Translations under genes and position numbers: made by a program | Notes under the pieces: model-generated | What the model saw: only the letters and a program-made list of their open reading frames with translations | What the model was told of the DNA's origin: nothing | Databases searched by the model: none | Assembly (NCBI GenBank): GCA_025454675.1 | Contig: JALONZ010000139.1 | Location: 1 to 6,001, forward strand | Reading direction: 5' to 3' | Length of the DNA stretch: 6,001 nt | Source of the DNA: Anaerolineae bacterium | GTDB lineage: Bacteria; Chloroflexota; Anaerolineae; Aggregatilineales; Phototrophicaceae | In this document: positions 1 to 5,961 of the stretch, piece after piece | How positions within the stretch are numbered: position 1 is the first letter of the stretch | Layout: each line of letters starts with the position of its first letter

Positions 1-213
1 CACATTGACCCGCCATATCACGGTAAGGGGATTGGGACGCTTGCTATGCAGTTTATCGAAACGATGCACCCTGCCACCAAATGGTCACTCGACACGCCCA
101 TCTATGCCACGCGCAACCAGCATTTTTATGAAAAACTGGGTTATATCAAGGTGGGCGAAACCATAGAAGCGGGTGGATTAGTCTTGTTTTCGTATGAGAA
201 GGTGATATCTTGA
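1..213 (+). CDS. GNAT-family N-acetyltransferase, C-terminal part (5' end outside window)
   Basis: The reading frame is open from the first base and ends at TGA 211-213, giving the last 70 residues of a protein. GNAT enzymes transfer an acetyl group from acetyl-CoA to an amine. Visible residues 7-12 (H-G-K-G-I-G) match the acetyl-CoA pyrophosphate-binding loop of motif A, followed by the expected helix. Residues 39-48 (N-Q-H-F-Y-E-K-L-G-Y) match motif B, with Tyr43 in the position that often acts as general acid. A short strand (L-V-L-F-S-Y-E-K) closes the fold, as is usual. The substrate cannot be predicted because the N-terminal half is missing. The gene ends about 97 bp before tetR, with a probable promoter between, so it is probably not part of the tetR unit. 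Confidence 0.85.
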   Translation, partial: HIDPPYHGKGIGTLAMQFIETMHPATKWSLDTPIYATRNQHFYEKLGYIKVGETIEAGGLVLFSYEKVIS

Positions 214-240
214 TATTTATGAGTATTTGATAATCATCAG

Positions 241-270
241 TTGCATTTGAATCTCCTTTAGTGATATACT
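241..270 (+). promoter_or_regulatory. Candidate sigma70-type promoter of the tetR gene
   Basis: A good -10 hexamer TATACT lies at 265-270. An imperfect -35 (TTGCAT) lies at 241-246, with an 18-bp spacer. Transcription would start near 276-278, inside the inverted repeat at 272-291, and 30-odd bp before the tetR ATG. This placement supports autorepression. The -35 match is weak, so the call rests mainly on the -10 and its position. Confidence 0.5.
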
Positions 271-271
271 A

Positions 272-291
272 CCTAATGAAAATTAGTTTGG
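272..291. promoter_or_regulatory. Candidate TetR operator, copy 1 (before tetR)
   Basis: The core CTAAT-GAAA-ATTAG at 273-286 is a perfect 5-bp inverted repeat with a 4-bp spacer. With flanks the site reads as a loose 20-bp palindrome (CCtAA...TTtGG). The 16 bases 273-288 recur exactly at 934-949, before the hydrolase gene, and two further G residues also match (18 of 19 positions). The site begins 2 bp after the -10 box, so a bound repressor would block transcription initiation. TetR proteins typically bind palindromes of about 15-20 bp near their own promoter. That this TetR binds here is inferred. Confidence 0.7.
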
Positions 292-309
292 CAAAAAAGA
301 GATGAGATA

Positions 310-900
310 ATGCCAGAAGAAAAAAGTGGATATGGATTAGAACGCCTTTTGCACGTTGCAGAAACATTATTTATGGAGCGGGGTTATTCTGCCGTCAAAC
401 TCAGGCATATTGCACAAGAATTGGGTATAAAAGAATCTTCTATCTATTATCATTTTCCACAAGGCAAAGAATCTCTTTTTATTGCCGTGATGAATCGCAA
501 TTTTGCGCGTCATCACGCGGGCATCAAACAAGCAATCGGCGATGCGGGTGAAGATTGGGTGGCGCAACTTCGTGCTGTTGGACATTGGCTTATATCACAA
601 CCACCTATAGATGTGATGCGAATGAGCAAATCTGATTTGCCTTCTATTGATTCAGTGGCATCATTTGAACTTGAAGAAGGCATTTATGAGGCGGTGAATG
701 CACCGATTCGGCAAATTTTGGAGCGTGCGAATTTGCAAGGCAAAGCCAATATCCCAGATTGTGATTTGGTGGCGGGTATTTTTGTCGGGATGGTTTCGTC
801 CATTGACGTGATTAAAGGGGCGTGGAATCCCAAGTCAAAAATGGAGATGGTTGACATTTTAATTGATACTTGGGTCAACGGCTTGGTGTTGAGGCGTTAA
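310..900 (+). CDS. TetR/AcrR-family transcriptional repressor
   Basis: This 196-residue protein has the usual TetR length. Residues about 10-57 form the DNA-binding domain: helix 1 (LLHVAETLFMERGY), then the helix-turn-helix with R-H-I-A-Q-E-L-G-I at 32-40, and the recognition segment S-S-I-Y-Y-H-F at 43-49, followed by K-E-S-L-F, a hallmark of the family. Residues from about 65 to 196 are the variable helical ligand-binding and dimerisation part, which gives no ligand by inspection. A partial Shine-Dalgarno (GAGA, 299-302) lies 7 nt before the ATG. A repeated palindrome lies before this gene and again before the exported epoxide-hydrolase-like gene 84 bp downstream, so it probably represses both itself and that gene until an inducer binds. 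By analogy with CifR of Pseudomonas, the inducer might be an epoxide; this is inference. No terminator is seen after the stop, so readthrough into the hydrolase is possible. Confidence 0.93.
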   Translation: MPEEKSGYGLERLLHVAETLFMERGYSAVKLRHIAQELGIKESSIYYHFPQGKESLFIAVMNRNFARHHAGIKQAIGDAGEDWVAQLRAVGHWLISQPPIDVMRMSKSDLPSIDSVASFELEEGIYEAVNAPIRQILERANLQGKANIPDCDLVAGIFVGMVSSIDVIKGAWNPKSKMEMVDILIDTWVNGLVLRR

Positions 901-925
901 CTGCTAACCCCTCTCTTTTTTTATC

Positions 926-931
926 TATTTT
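926..931 (+). promoter_or_regulatory. Tentative -10 element before the hydrolase gene
   Basis: TATTTT matches the -10 consensus at four of six positions. It lies exactly as far from operator copy 2 (2 bp) as TATACT lies from copy 1, which is the main reason to propose it. No convincing -35 sits 17-19 bp upstream, so the gene may instead depend on readthrough from tetR or on an unrecognised promoter. Confidence 0.3.
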
Positions 932-932
932 A

Positions 933-952
933 TCTAATGAAAATTAGTTAGG
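933..952. promoter_or_regulatory. Candidate TetR operator, copy 2 (before the hydrolase gene)
   Basis: CTAATGAAAATTAGTT at 934-949 is identical to 273-288. It holds the same CTAAT/ATTAG inverted repeat and adds an outer CTAA (934-937)/TTAG (948-951) pairing. It lies 33 bp before the hydrolase ATG, between it and tetR. An exact 16-bp match in the two upstream regions of a repressor and its neighbour is unlikely by chance and marks a shared regulator, most simply the TetR protein encoded between them. Confidence 0.7.
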
Positions 953-984
953 TAAATTTTATCAATTGTAGAAAAGGATATGAG

Positions 985-1965
985 ATGAAAAGCAAAACGA
1001 TTTTATATGGTGTGGTATGGATAGTGATGTTTGGGATGATGTATGTTTCGGTGCTGGCTCAATATGATGGAGGAGTTGAAACGCAGTACGTTCAAACATC
1101 GGTGCTAAACATCGCCTATGAAGTGCAGGGACGTGCTGATGGCACACCCATTATTTTATTACACGGATTTCCAGATGATATTCGTTCATGGGATGGTGTG
1201 ATTGAGGGGGTAGTATCGGCAGGGTTTCGCACCTATGCGCCTTATTTACGTGGGTATGGTCTCACATCATTTTTAGAGGATACGACTCCCCGCGTTGGGC
1301 AGAATGGCGCATTGGTGCAGGATGTGATTGAATTTGCAGATGCGTTGGGATTATCAACGTTTATATTGGTGGGGCATGATTGGGGCGCACAAGCCGCGCA
1401 AGGCGTTGCGGCATTGTATCCGGAACGGGTCACGCATTTGGTCAGTTTTGCGCCGTATTCGCTGACATGGGATGATTATCAACAAGGATTTAACTACCCA
1501 CAAATTCAAGCCTTGTGGTATCAGAGTGTGTTGAATCAACCGATAGGCGAGGGCATTTTATATGCAGATGCCAAAGGATTTGCGCGGTATCTTTGGCAAA
1601 CATGGTCGCCATCTTGGGAATTTAGCGATGATGTATTTGAGGCTACAGCCATCTCTTTTATGAACCCCGATTTTGTGCCAGTCGTATTACAAGCGTATCG
1701 GGGTAGTTATGGATTGGCATCTAATGACCCACGTTATGATGCTATCGAAGCGCAATTGGCGCAACGCCCGCCCATTACTGTAAATACTACAGTGTTACTT
1801 GGTGCTGATGATGGGATTAATATTTTTATGCCGTATATGTTGGAGCAAACCAGCGATTTTAGCGGTGGCTATACCGCTAAGGTATATGATGGGGTGGGGC
1901 ATTTTATTCACCGTGAAAATCCACAAGTTGTTATTGATGCAATCCTTGCTATTCGTCAGTCATAA
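985..1965 (+). CDS. Exported alpha/beta hydrolase, epoxide hydrolase-like
   Basis: This 326-residue protein probably acts outside the cytoplasm: residues 1-25 form a signal peptide (K-S-K, a hydrophobic core, then V-L-A before Q26), although a retained N-terminal anchor is possible. H60-G-F-P is the oxyanion-hole motif. The nucleophile elbow is G130-H-D-W-G, with Asp132 instead of Ser, the mark of epoxide hydrolases and haloalkane dehalogenases. The other triad members are probably Asp276 (in G-A-D-D) and His306 (G-H-F-I-H-R-E-N-P). Cap-domain Tyr179 (L-W-Y-Q) and Tyr238 (A-Y-R-G) sit where epoxide hydrolases keep the two tyrosines that open the epoxide ring, which favours this over a dehalogenase. 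The expected reaction is epoxide plus water to a vicinal diol; the substrate is unknown. A good ribosome site (AAGGA, 974-978) lies 6 nt before the ATG. It follows tetR by 84 bp and carries the shared operator, so it is probably induced by its substrate or a related compound. Confidence 0.88.
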   Translation: MKSKTILYGVVWIVMFGMMYVSVLAQYDGGVETQYVQTSVLNIAYEVQGRADGTPIILLHGFPDDIRSWDGVIEGVVSAGFRTYAPYLRGYGLTSFLEDTTPRVGQNGALVQDVIEFADALGLSTFILVGHDWGAQAAQGVAALYPERVTHLVSFAPYSLTWDDYQQGFNYPQIQALWYQSVLNQPIGEGILYADAKGFARYLWQTWSPSWEFSDDVFEATAISFMNPDFVPVVLQAYRGSYGLASNDPRYDAIEAQLAQRPPITVNTTVLLGADDGINIFMPYMLEQTSDFSGGYTAKVYDGVGHFIHRENPQVVIDAILAIRQS

Positions 1966-1971
1966 CCAAAT

Positions 1972-1991
1972 GATGGGGATTTTTCCCCATC
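1972..1991 (+). terminator. Strong hairpin after the hydrolase gene, possible terminator
   Basis: GATGGGGA (1972-1979) pairs perfectly with TCCCCATC (1984-1991) across a TTTT loop, 7 nt after the hydrolase stop codon. An intrinsic terminator should have a T-run after the stem, but the sequence continues CTGATATAAA, so termination may be poor. It could instead protect the 3' end of the tetR-hydrolase mRNA. The hairpin is plain; its role is inferred. Confidence 0.45.
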
Positions 1992-2035
1992 TGATATAAA
2001 CCGTTTATCCGCTACTTTACGAAAGGACTACTATC

Positions 2036-2746
2036 ATGTTAAGTGCAACACATATCATCCACAATGATTCTGCATATCATATTCGCCCTGCCACACCAGC
2101 CGATATTCCATTTTTGGCGATGATACAATATGAAGCCTCATTGCCACCCGCCAATTTTTCCTTTTGGGATTATCCGTTAATGGGTTTAGGCATAGATACA
2201 TTAGCATTCATCGAAACCGTGATGCGACTTAATGCAGGCACATGGGGCAGTGTGAGCGAATTTTTGGTATTAGAGGCAGATGGTGTGCCGATTGCCGCCG
2301 CGGCAGGCATTGAAGCCGATGAAGCATTTGCCCGTGGACCTGTTCGCATTAGTGACATTTCTCGGATTGGCTTAGAATTGGGGTGGACACCCGAAACCAC
2401 ACATATATTTCAAACACGGTATGAAAATCAGTGGCAAGACCCACAAGGTAATTTTTTATTGTTGCCCCAATCCAGTTATATCATTGAAAGTGTAGCGGTG
2501 ATTCCCAATATGCGCGGGAAGGGTGTGATTCAGCCTTTGATGCGTTATATGATAGATAAAGCACGGGCAGATGGTCATGAATTTGTGGGGATTACGGTTG
2601 CAAATGGTAATGACCATGCCAAACGTGCTTATGAAAAATTAGGATTTCAGATGTATTTATCATTTGGACCCGCCTTCTTTGGTCAAGAGGGTTTTGGAGG
2701 TTATACGAAATACAAACTACCCTTAAATGCCGCTATGTATGAGTGA
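2036..2746 (+). CDS. GNAT-family N-acetyltransferase (large form)
   Basis: This 236-residue protein is longer than the common 150-180 residue GNAT enzymes. It starts with the typical first strand and helix (Y-H-I-R-P-A-T-P-A-D-I-P-F-L, about 14-27). It then has about 110 residues with extra helical segments before motif A: I-E-S-V-A-V-I-P at about 150-157 and the acetyl-CoA loop R160-G-K-G-V. Motif B follows: N190-G-N-D-H-A-K-R-A-Y-E-K-L-G-F204, with Tyr199 as the probable general acid. Acetyl transfer to an amine is well supported; the substrate is not recognisable. The ribosome site GAAAGGA (2021-2027) lies 8 nt before the ATG. The gene follows the hydrolase by 70 bp across the hairpin at 1972-1991. 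It might be co-transcribed by readthrough, but no operator copy lies before it and no functional link is evident. It is unlike the partial GNAT at the window start. Confidence 0.9.
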   Translation: MLSATHIIHNDSAYHIRPATPADIPFLAMIQYEASLPPANFSFWDYPLMGLGIDTLAFIETVMRLNAGTWGSVSEFLVLEADGVPIAAAAGIEADEAFARGPVRISDISRIGLELGWTPETTHIFQTRYENQWQDPQGNFLLLPQSSYIIESVAVIPNMRGKGVIQPLMRYMIDKARADGHEFVGITVANGNDHAKRAYEKLGFQMYLSFGPAFFGQEGFGGYTKYKLPLNAAMYE

Positions 2747-2773
2747 AATGTAAAATTTCTGTTGAGTTCTCGC

Positions 2774-2828
2774 ATAACCCCTAAAAAATCGTTACAATGA
2801 TAGGTAATGACCCGCAACAGGGGTTATT
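2774..2828. repeat. 8-bp inverted repeat before the kinase gene, wide spacer
   Basis: ATAACCCC (2774-2781) is the exact reverse complement of GGGGTTAT (2821-2828), with 39 bp between the arms. A -10-like TACAAT (2793-2798) lies inside, without a convincing -35. The arms could be paired binding sites for a regulator or the base of a leader structure; chance cannot be excluded. Confidence 0.35.
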
Positions 2829-2835
2829 TGATTTG

Positions 2836-2856
2836 CGTATACACTAGATATACGCC
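2836..2856. promoter_or_regulatory. Perfect 7-7-7 inverted repeat before the kinase gene
   Basis: GCGTATA (2836-2842) and TATACGC (2850-2856) are perfect reverse complements around a 7-bp spacer. The 21-bp size and symmetry suit an operator for a dimeric regulator or a small leader hairpin. It ends 33 bp before the kinase ATG. No regulator for it can be named from this window. Confidence 0.4.
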
Positions 2857-2889
2857 TCTGGGATGAGATTTAATTAAGGAAGCGACCAC

Positions 2890-5688
2890 ATGAAACAACG
2901 GATTGGCGATAGATACGAATTTGACCGCACCACCGACATTATTGGGCGGGGTGGCATGGGGACGGTGTACAAAGGGATTGATATTCAAACCGGACAAATG
3001 GTCGCTATCAAACAACTGAAACCCGATATTATCGAAGAAAATCCCGATTTTGTGGAGCGATTCAACCGCGAAGCCGAAGCCTTGCGCCGACTCAACCATC
3101 CGAATATTGTGGATGTGTTGGATACGCTGGCGGATGATGATGCCCATTACCTGATTATGGAATATGTGAGTGGCGGGTCGTTGTGGGATGAGATGCAAAA
3201 GACCAAACAATTGCCTATCGCCCGTGTGTTGCAAATTGCGCTGGATTTGTCGGATGCGCTCACCCGCGCTCATCGGCTAAAAATTGTGCATCGTGACCTC
3301 AAACCCGCCAATATCCTCATCGCTGATGATGGCACGCCTCGCCTCACCGATTTTGGGGTAGCACAACTGAGCGATAAAAGCCGTGTGACGCGCACGGGCG
3401 CGGTGGTCGGCACGCTGAATTATTTATCACCAGAAGCCCTCAACGGCGACCCGATTGATGAACGCACCGATATTTGGGCGTTTGGGGTGATGTTGTATGA
3501 AATGTTGGCGGGGCATAATCCGTTCCCCGAAGAAAGTGCCACCGCGATGGTGACAGCCATCCTGACCAAACCGATTGCCGATTTGAACGCCTCGCGCCCG
3601 GATGTGCCAGCACCGATGACGCGCCTGATTGAGCAAATGCTCATCAAAGACCGCGCCAAACGGATTGATAGCATCCGCAAAGTGGGTAGTGAACTGGAAG
3701 ATATTATCCGTTATGCCGATAGCGATGCAGAATTGGCGATTGCCATCAACCCCGATTTGCTCGGTCAACACACTGGGCGGTTTGATACCCCAACCCCCAG
3801 TTCTAACCCACAAAATACACTATCATCCAACCTGAAACCCGTCACACCATCCAAGCCGATGGTGACGCTGATGAAATCGGATACGGGCGAAGAATATGTG
3901 GTCATGCCACGCCGTTTTGCCAACAAATTGCAATTGCTATTTGTCATTGTGCCGATGTTGGCTATCGTGGGCATCCTCATTTTTATTGCCACCCGCCCGC
4001 GCCCACAAGAGGGGGATACCAATATCACCGTCATTCGACCAGAACGCGAATTTCCGCCGATACAAGGGGATAATATCGTGGTTATTAACGAAGGGATGTT
4101 TGCGCCTATCGCTGAAGATGACTATCCTGTGGCGGTGCTATCGGGCTTCAATCCAGAAGAACAAGATATTGATTTGCAGATGGACATCATTGAATCGTTG
4201 CGACAAATTTTGGAGGTGGATATTCCCTATTCCAACATTCGCATCGTCAACGACACGTTTATGATGCAGGTAATCGAATCGGATGCCAATGCCACCGCGT
4301 TACCGCAAGCGGTGATTGAAGCCGCATCAACAACACAAGCACCTGTGTTATTGGTTTTACCCGAAGAAACTGAGGATGGATTGCATATTTCCATTCAATT
4401 GGGCGAGTTGACCCGCTTCCCCTATAACAATTTTGAGCGTAGTTTGTTGGAACGCATGGTCAATGTGGAGTTATCGGTGAGTTCTGCCAGTGATATTGCG
4501 CCATATATCGCGGGGGCATTAGCCATTATTCACAGTGCCGATGGCAATTTATTTGAGTTCATGCGGATGATGACCATCTTGTCACAATTGCCAGAAGGCG
4601 ATGAAGATATTTTGAGCGCAGGCACAAGTGCTTCTGTGTATGGGTATTTCATCAACTTTTTGAATGATAGCCAACAAGCCTATCAGGACATTGGCACGGC
4701 GTTAGAACGCGACGGTGGCAATGCCTTATTATTTATGTATCGCTCGTTGTTGGGATTGCGTGACCTTGATTTTGAAAGCGCGGGCAGTGACCTGACCAGC
4801 GCACGGCGCATCGGACCCATCAATTGGACATTCCCCGCCTATGCAGTGGCGACATTTAGTGTTCAAGACCGCCTTGCTGTGATTGAAGCCATATTAACCG
4901 TCCGCCCCGATGATTGGTTTGCCTATTCCATGTTGGCAGACCAATATTATAGCGAAAATAATTTGGAAGGCGCACGCGAGGCGCTCGATAATGCCCTTGC
5001 GCGTGACCCCCAATTGAATATGGTACATTTGCTGTCGTTTATGGTGGCTGTCCGTCAAGGCAGATTAAGCGATGCGGGCGCATTGCTCAATGACTTGGTA
5101 ACATTATTCCCAGACCCAAACTTCAGCTATCGGCTGATGCAAGCGACTTTTGGCGAGACCTATGCGGTGAGTATTTTGCTGTATTCCGCACTCGCCAACC
5201 TTATCATTGGGCAATATAACCGTGTGATAGATGATACCGACACGATTTTGAGTTTTATCGAAAATCCAGAAGAATTCATTCGTGACACCACCCAATTAAG
5301 CATCACCCCAACCCCGAACCCAGATGCGAATACGATGCCGATAGAGATAATAACCGAGGGTGTTCCGTTTTATTACGCATCCGATTTATTCATGATGCGC
5401 GGTATGGCGTACTGTTCGGTGATGAATTATGAAGAGGCACTGAATATGTATAATATCGCGTTGGGGATAGACCCCACCAACCACATGCTCCGCTTGCTCC
5501 GTGCCGAGATTCACTTTTTGAATGATGACCAACAAGCCATGCAAGCCGATATTGCCCAAGCGATGGGGTTATCGGATGAACTGGATGCGCTGATTACGGA
5601 TATGATAGGCGATGAGGCAGATATAGCAGAGACGGGCTGTTCGTTATTTTTTGATGTATTGAGCCAGATGGCGCTGGAAAATGAATAG
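2890..5688 (+). CDS. Transmembrane Hanks-type Ser/Thr protein kinase with extracytoplasmic TolB-like/TPR region
   Basis: This 932-residue protein has its kinase domain at about 9-270 and all catalytic elements are present: glycine loop G19-R-G-G-M-G24, Lys41 (A-I-K), helix-C Glu61, H134-R-D136, Asn141, D154-F-G156, S180-P-E182 and Asp194. Activation-loop Thr167 and Thr169 (V-T-R-T) line up with the autophosphorylated threonines of mycobacterial PknB. A Ser/Thr/Pro-rich juxtamembrane stretch (about 275-335) precedes one membrane helix (347-367), itself preceded by R-R-F-A-N-K. The kinase should thus be cytoplasmic and the rest outside. Residues about 412-506 resemble, by eye, the TolB-like domain that precedes TPRs in other bacterial signalling proteins. 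TPR-like repeats follow, clearest at 675-708 and 834-867, weaker at 578-645 and 865-896, with a T-P-T-P-N-P linker near 796-801. It has only two cysteines, C842 and C917. AAGGA (2877-2881) lies 8 nt before the ATG. The outer part probably senses a protein or ligand; signal and targets are unknown. Confidence 0.93.
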   Translation: MKQRIGDRYEFDRTTDIIGRGGMGTVYKGIDIQTGQMVAIKQLKPDIIEENPDFVERFNREAEALRRLNHPNIVDVLDTLADDDAHYLIMEYVSGGSLWDEMQKTKQLPIARVLQIALDLSDALTRAHRLKIVHRDLKPANILIADDGTPRLTDFGVAQLSDKSRVTRTGAVVGTLNYLSPEALNGDPIDERTDIWAFGVMLYEMLAGHNPFPEESATAMVTAILTKPIADLNASRPDVPAPMTRLIEQMLIKDRAKRIDSIRKVGSELEDIIRYADSDAELAIAINPDLLGQHTGRFDTPTPSSNPQNTLSSNLKPVTPSKPMVTLMKSDTGEEYVVMPRRFANKLQLLFVIVPMLAIVGILIFIATRPRPQEGDTNITVIRPEREFPPIQGDNIVVINEGMFAPIAEDDYPVAVLSGFNPEEQDIDLQMDIIESLRQILEVDIPYSNIRIVNDTFMMQVIESDANATALPQAVIEAASTTQAPVLLVLPEETEDGLHISIQLGELTRFPYNNFERSLLERMVNVELSVSSASDIAPYIAGALAIIHSADGNLFEFMRMMTILSQLPEGDEDILSAGTSASVYGYFINFLNDSQQAYQDIGTALERDGGNALLFMYRSLLGLRDLDFESAGSDLTSARRIGPINWTFPAYAVATFSVQDRLAVIEAILTVRPDDWFAYSMLADQYYSENNLEGAREALDNALARDPQLNMVHLLSFMVAVRQGRLSDAGALLNDLVTLFPDPNFSYRLMQATFGETYAVSILLYSALANLIIGQYNRVIDDTDTILSFIENPEEFIRDTTQLSITPTPNPDANTMPIEIITEGVPFYYASDLFMMRGMAYCSVMNYEEALNMYNIALGIDPTNHMLRLLRAEIHFLNDDQQAMQADIAQAMGLSDELDALITDMIGDEADIAETGCSLFFDVLSQMALENE

Positions 5689-5699
5689 CTAACGTGAGT

Positions 5700-5708
5700 T
5701 GTGGATAA
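5700..5708 (-). other. Perfect DnaA-box 9-mer
   Basis: TGTGGATAA on the + strand is TTATCCACA on the - strand, the consensus high-affinity DnaA box. It lies 12 bp after the kinase stop codon. No second box, AT-rich unwinding element or replication gene is seen nearby, so this is not an origin call. It may be a lone regulatory or titration site, or chance. Confidence 0.35.
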
Positions 5709-5749
5709 CAAATAATGGAGAAAAGATTTTGATCTCAAATGATTTTATG

Positions 5750-5782
5750 TGGCGGACATACACGCTTCGCGTTAGTCCGCCA
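5750..5782. repeat. Inverted repeat A, two-part stem
   Basis: TGGCGGAC (5750-5757) pairs with GTCCGCCA (5775-5782). Inside, ACGC (5762-5765) pairs with GCGT (5769-5772) over a TTC loop, with a small internal loop between the two stems. The right arm overlaps the left arm of inverted repeat B. Confidence 0.6.
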
Positions 5783-5815
5783 TTACACGCCTGCCTATTT
5801 TGACGGTGTAATGGC
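5779..5815. repeat. Inverted repeat B, 10-bp stem
   Basis: GCCATTACAC (5779-5788) is the exact reverse complement of GTGTAATGGC (5806-5815), with a 17-nt loop. It shares 5779-5782 with repeat A and 5810-5815 with repeat C, so B cannot form fully together with either of them. Confidence 0.6.
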
Positions 5816-5950
5816 TGTACTAGACCCTTTAGGGTCGTATGTCAGCCATTGTATAGATAACAACAATCGTATGAATTTGTTTTCGTTTCTCTATAAGATG
5901 GGCAAAATTCGCCAATTGTTCTCGGCAGGCGCTCAAAGCACCTGCCTATT
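5790..5950 (+). repeat. Direct repeat pair CCTGCCTATT
   Basis: The 10-mer CCTGCCTATT occurs at 5790-5799 and again at 5941-5950. The left copy is followed at once by TTTGACGG (5799-5806), which recurs at 5990-5997, 39 bp after the right copy. In addition, CGCCTGCC (5788-5795) is the reverse complement of GGCAGGCG (5924-5931). This suggests a family of related short repeat units, partly diverged, rather than a single clean duplication. Confidence 0.45.
5810..5850. repeat. Inverted repeat C, long imperfect hairpin
   Basis: AATGGCTG (5810-5817) pairs with CAGCCATT (5843-5850). TAC (5818-5820) pairs with GTA (5837-5839), and GACCCT (5823-5828) pairs with AGGGTC (5831-5836) at the tip. Small bulges separate the three stems. 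No T-run follows, so it is not a standard intrinsic terminator, though it could end or protect the kinase transcript. Confidence 0.6.
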
Positions 5951-5961
5951 CGCCTTCTGAA

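Noticed and set aside
985..1965. Haloalkane dehalogenase
   Set aside because: The Asp nucleophile fits both families, but the G-H-D-W-G context and two cap tyrosines (179, 238) in the ring-opening positions fit epoxide hydrolases better. It is not fully excluded.
1..2746. A single operon joining both GNAT genes with tetR and the hydrolase
   Set aside because: A probable promoter and operator separate the first GNAT from tetR, a strong hairpin separates the hydrolase from the second GNAT, and the two acetyltransferases are not close relatives.
2824..3273. A 149-codon - strand ORF covering the kinase start
   Set aside because: It lies opposite the well-supported kinase domain and its leader, and its translation shows no family motif. 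It is a shadow of the coding bias of the kinase gene.
3427..3813. A 128-codon - strand ORF within the kinase gene
   Set aside because: It is antisense to conserved kinase subdomains and to the juxtamembrane part, with no domain of its own.
3896..4264. A 122-codon + strand ORF in another frame inside the kinase gene
   Set aside because: It overlaps the membrane segment and outer domain of the kinase in a shifted frame. The kinase frame continues unbroken through it, so a frameshift is not needed.
5750..5850. CRISPR array
   Set aside because: The repeats are inverted, differ in sequence and have no regular spacers; no cas gene is present.
5739..5960. A 73-codon + strand ORF after the kinase gene
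   Set aside because: It runs through the overlapping inverted repeats, has no clear ribosome-binding site before its ATG and no recognisable domain. Its coding look is explained by repeat sequence without stops.
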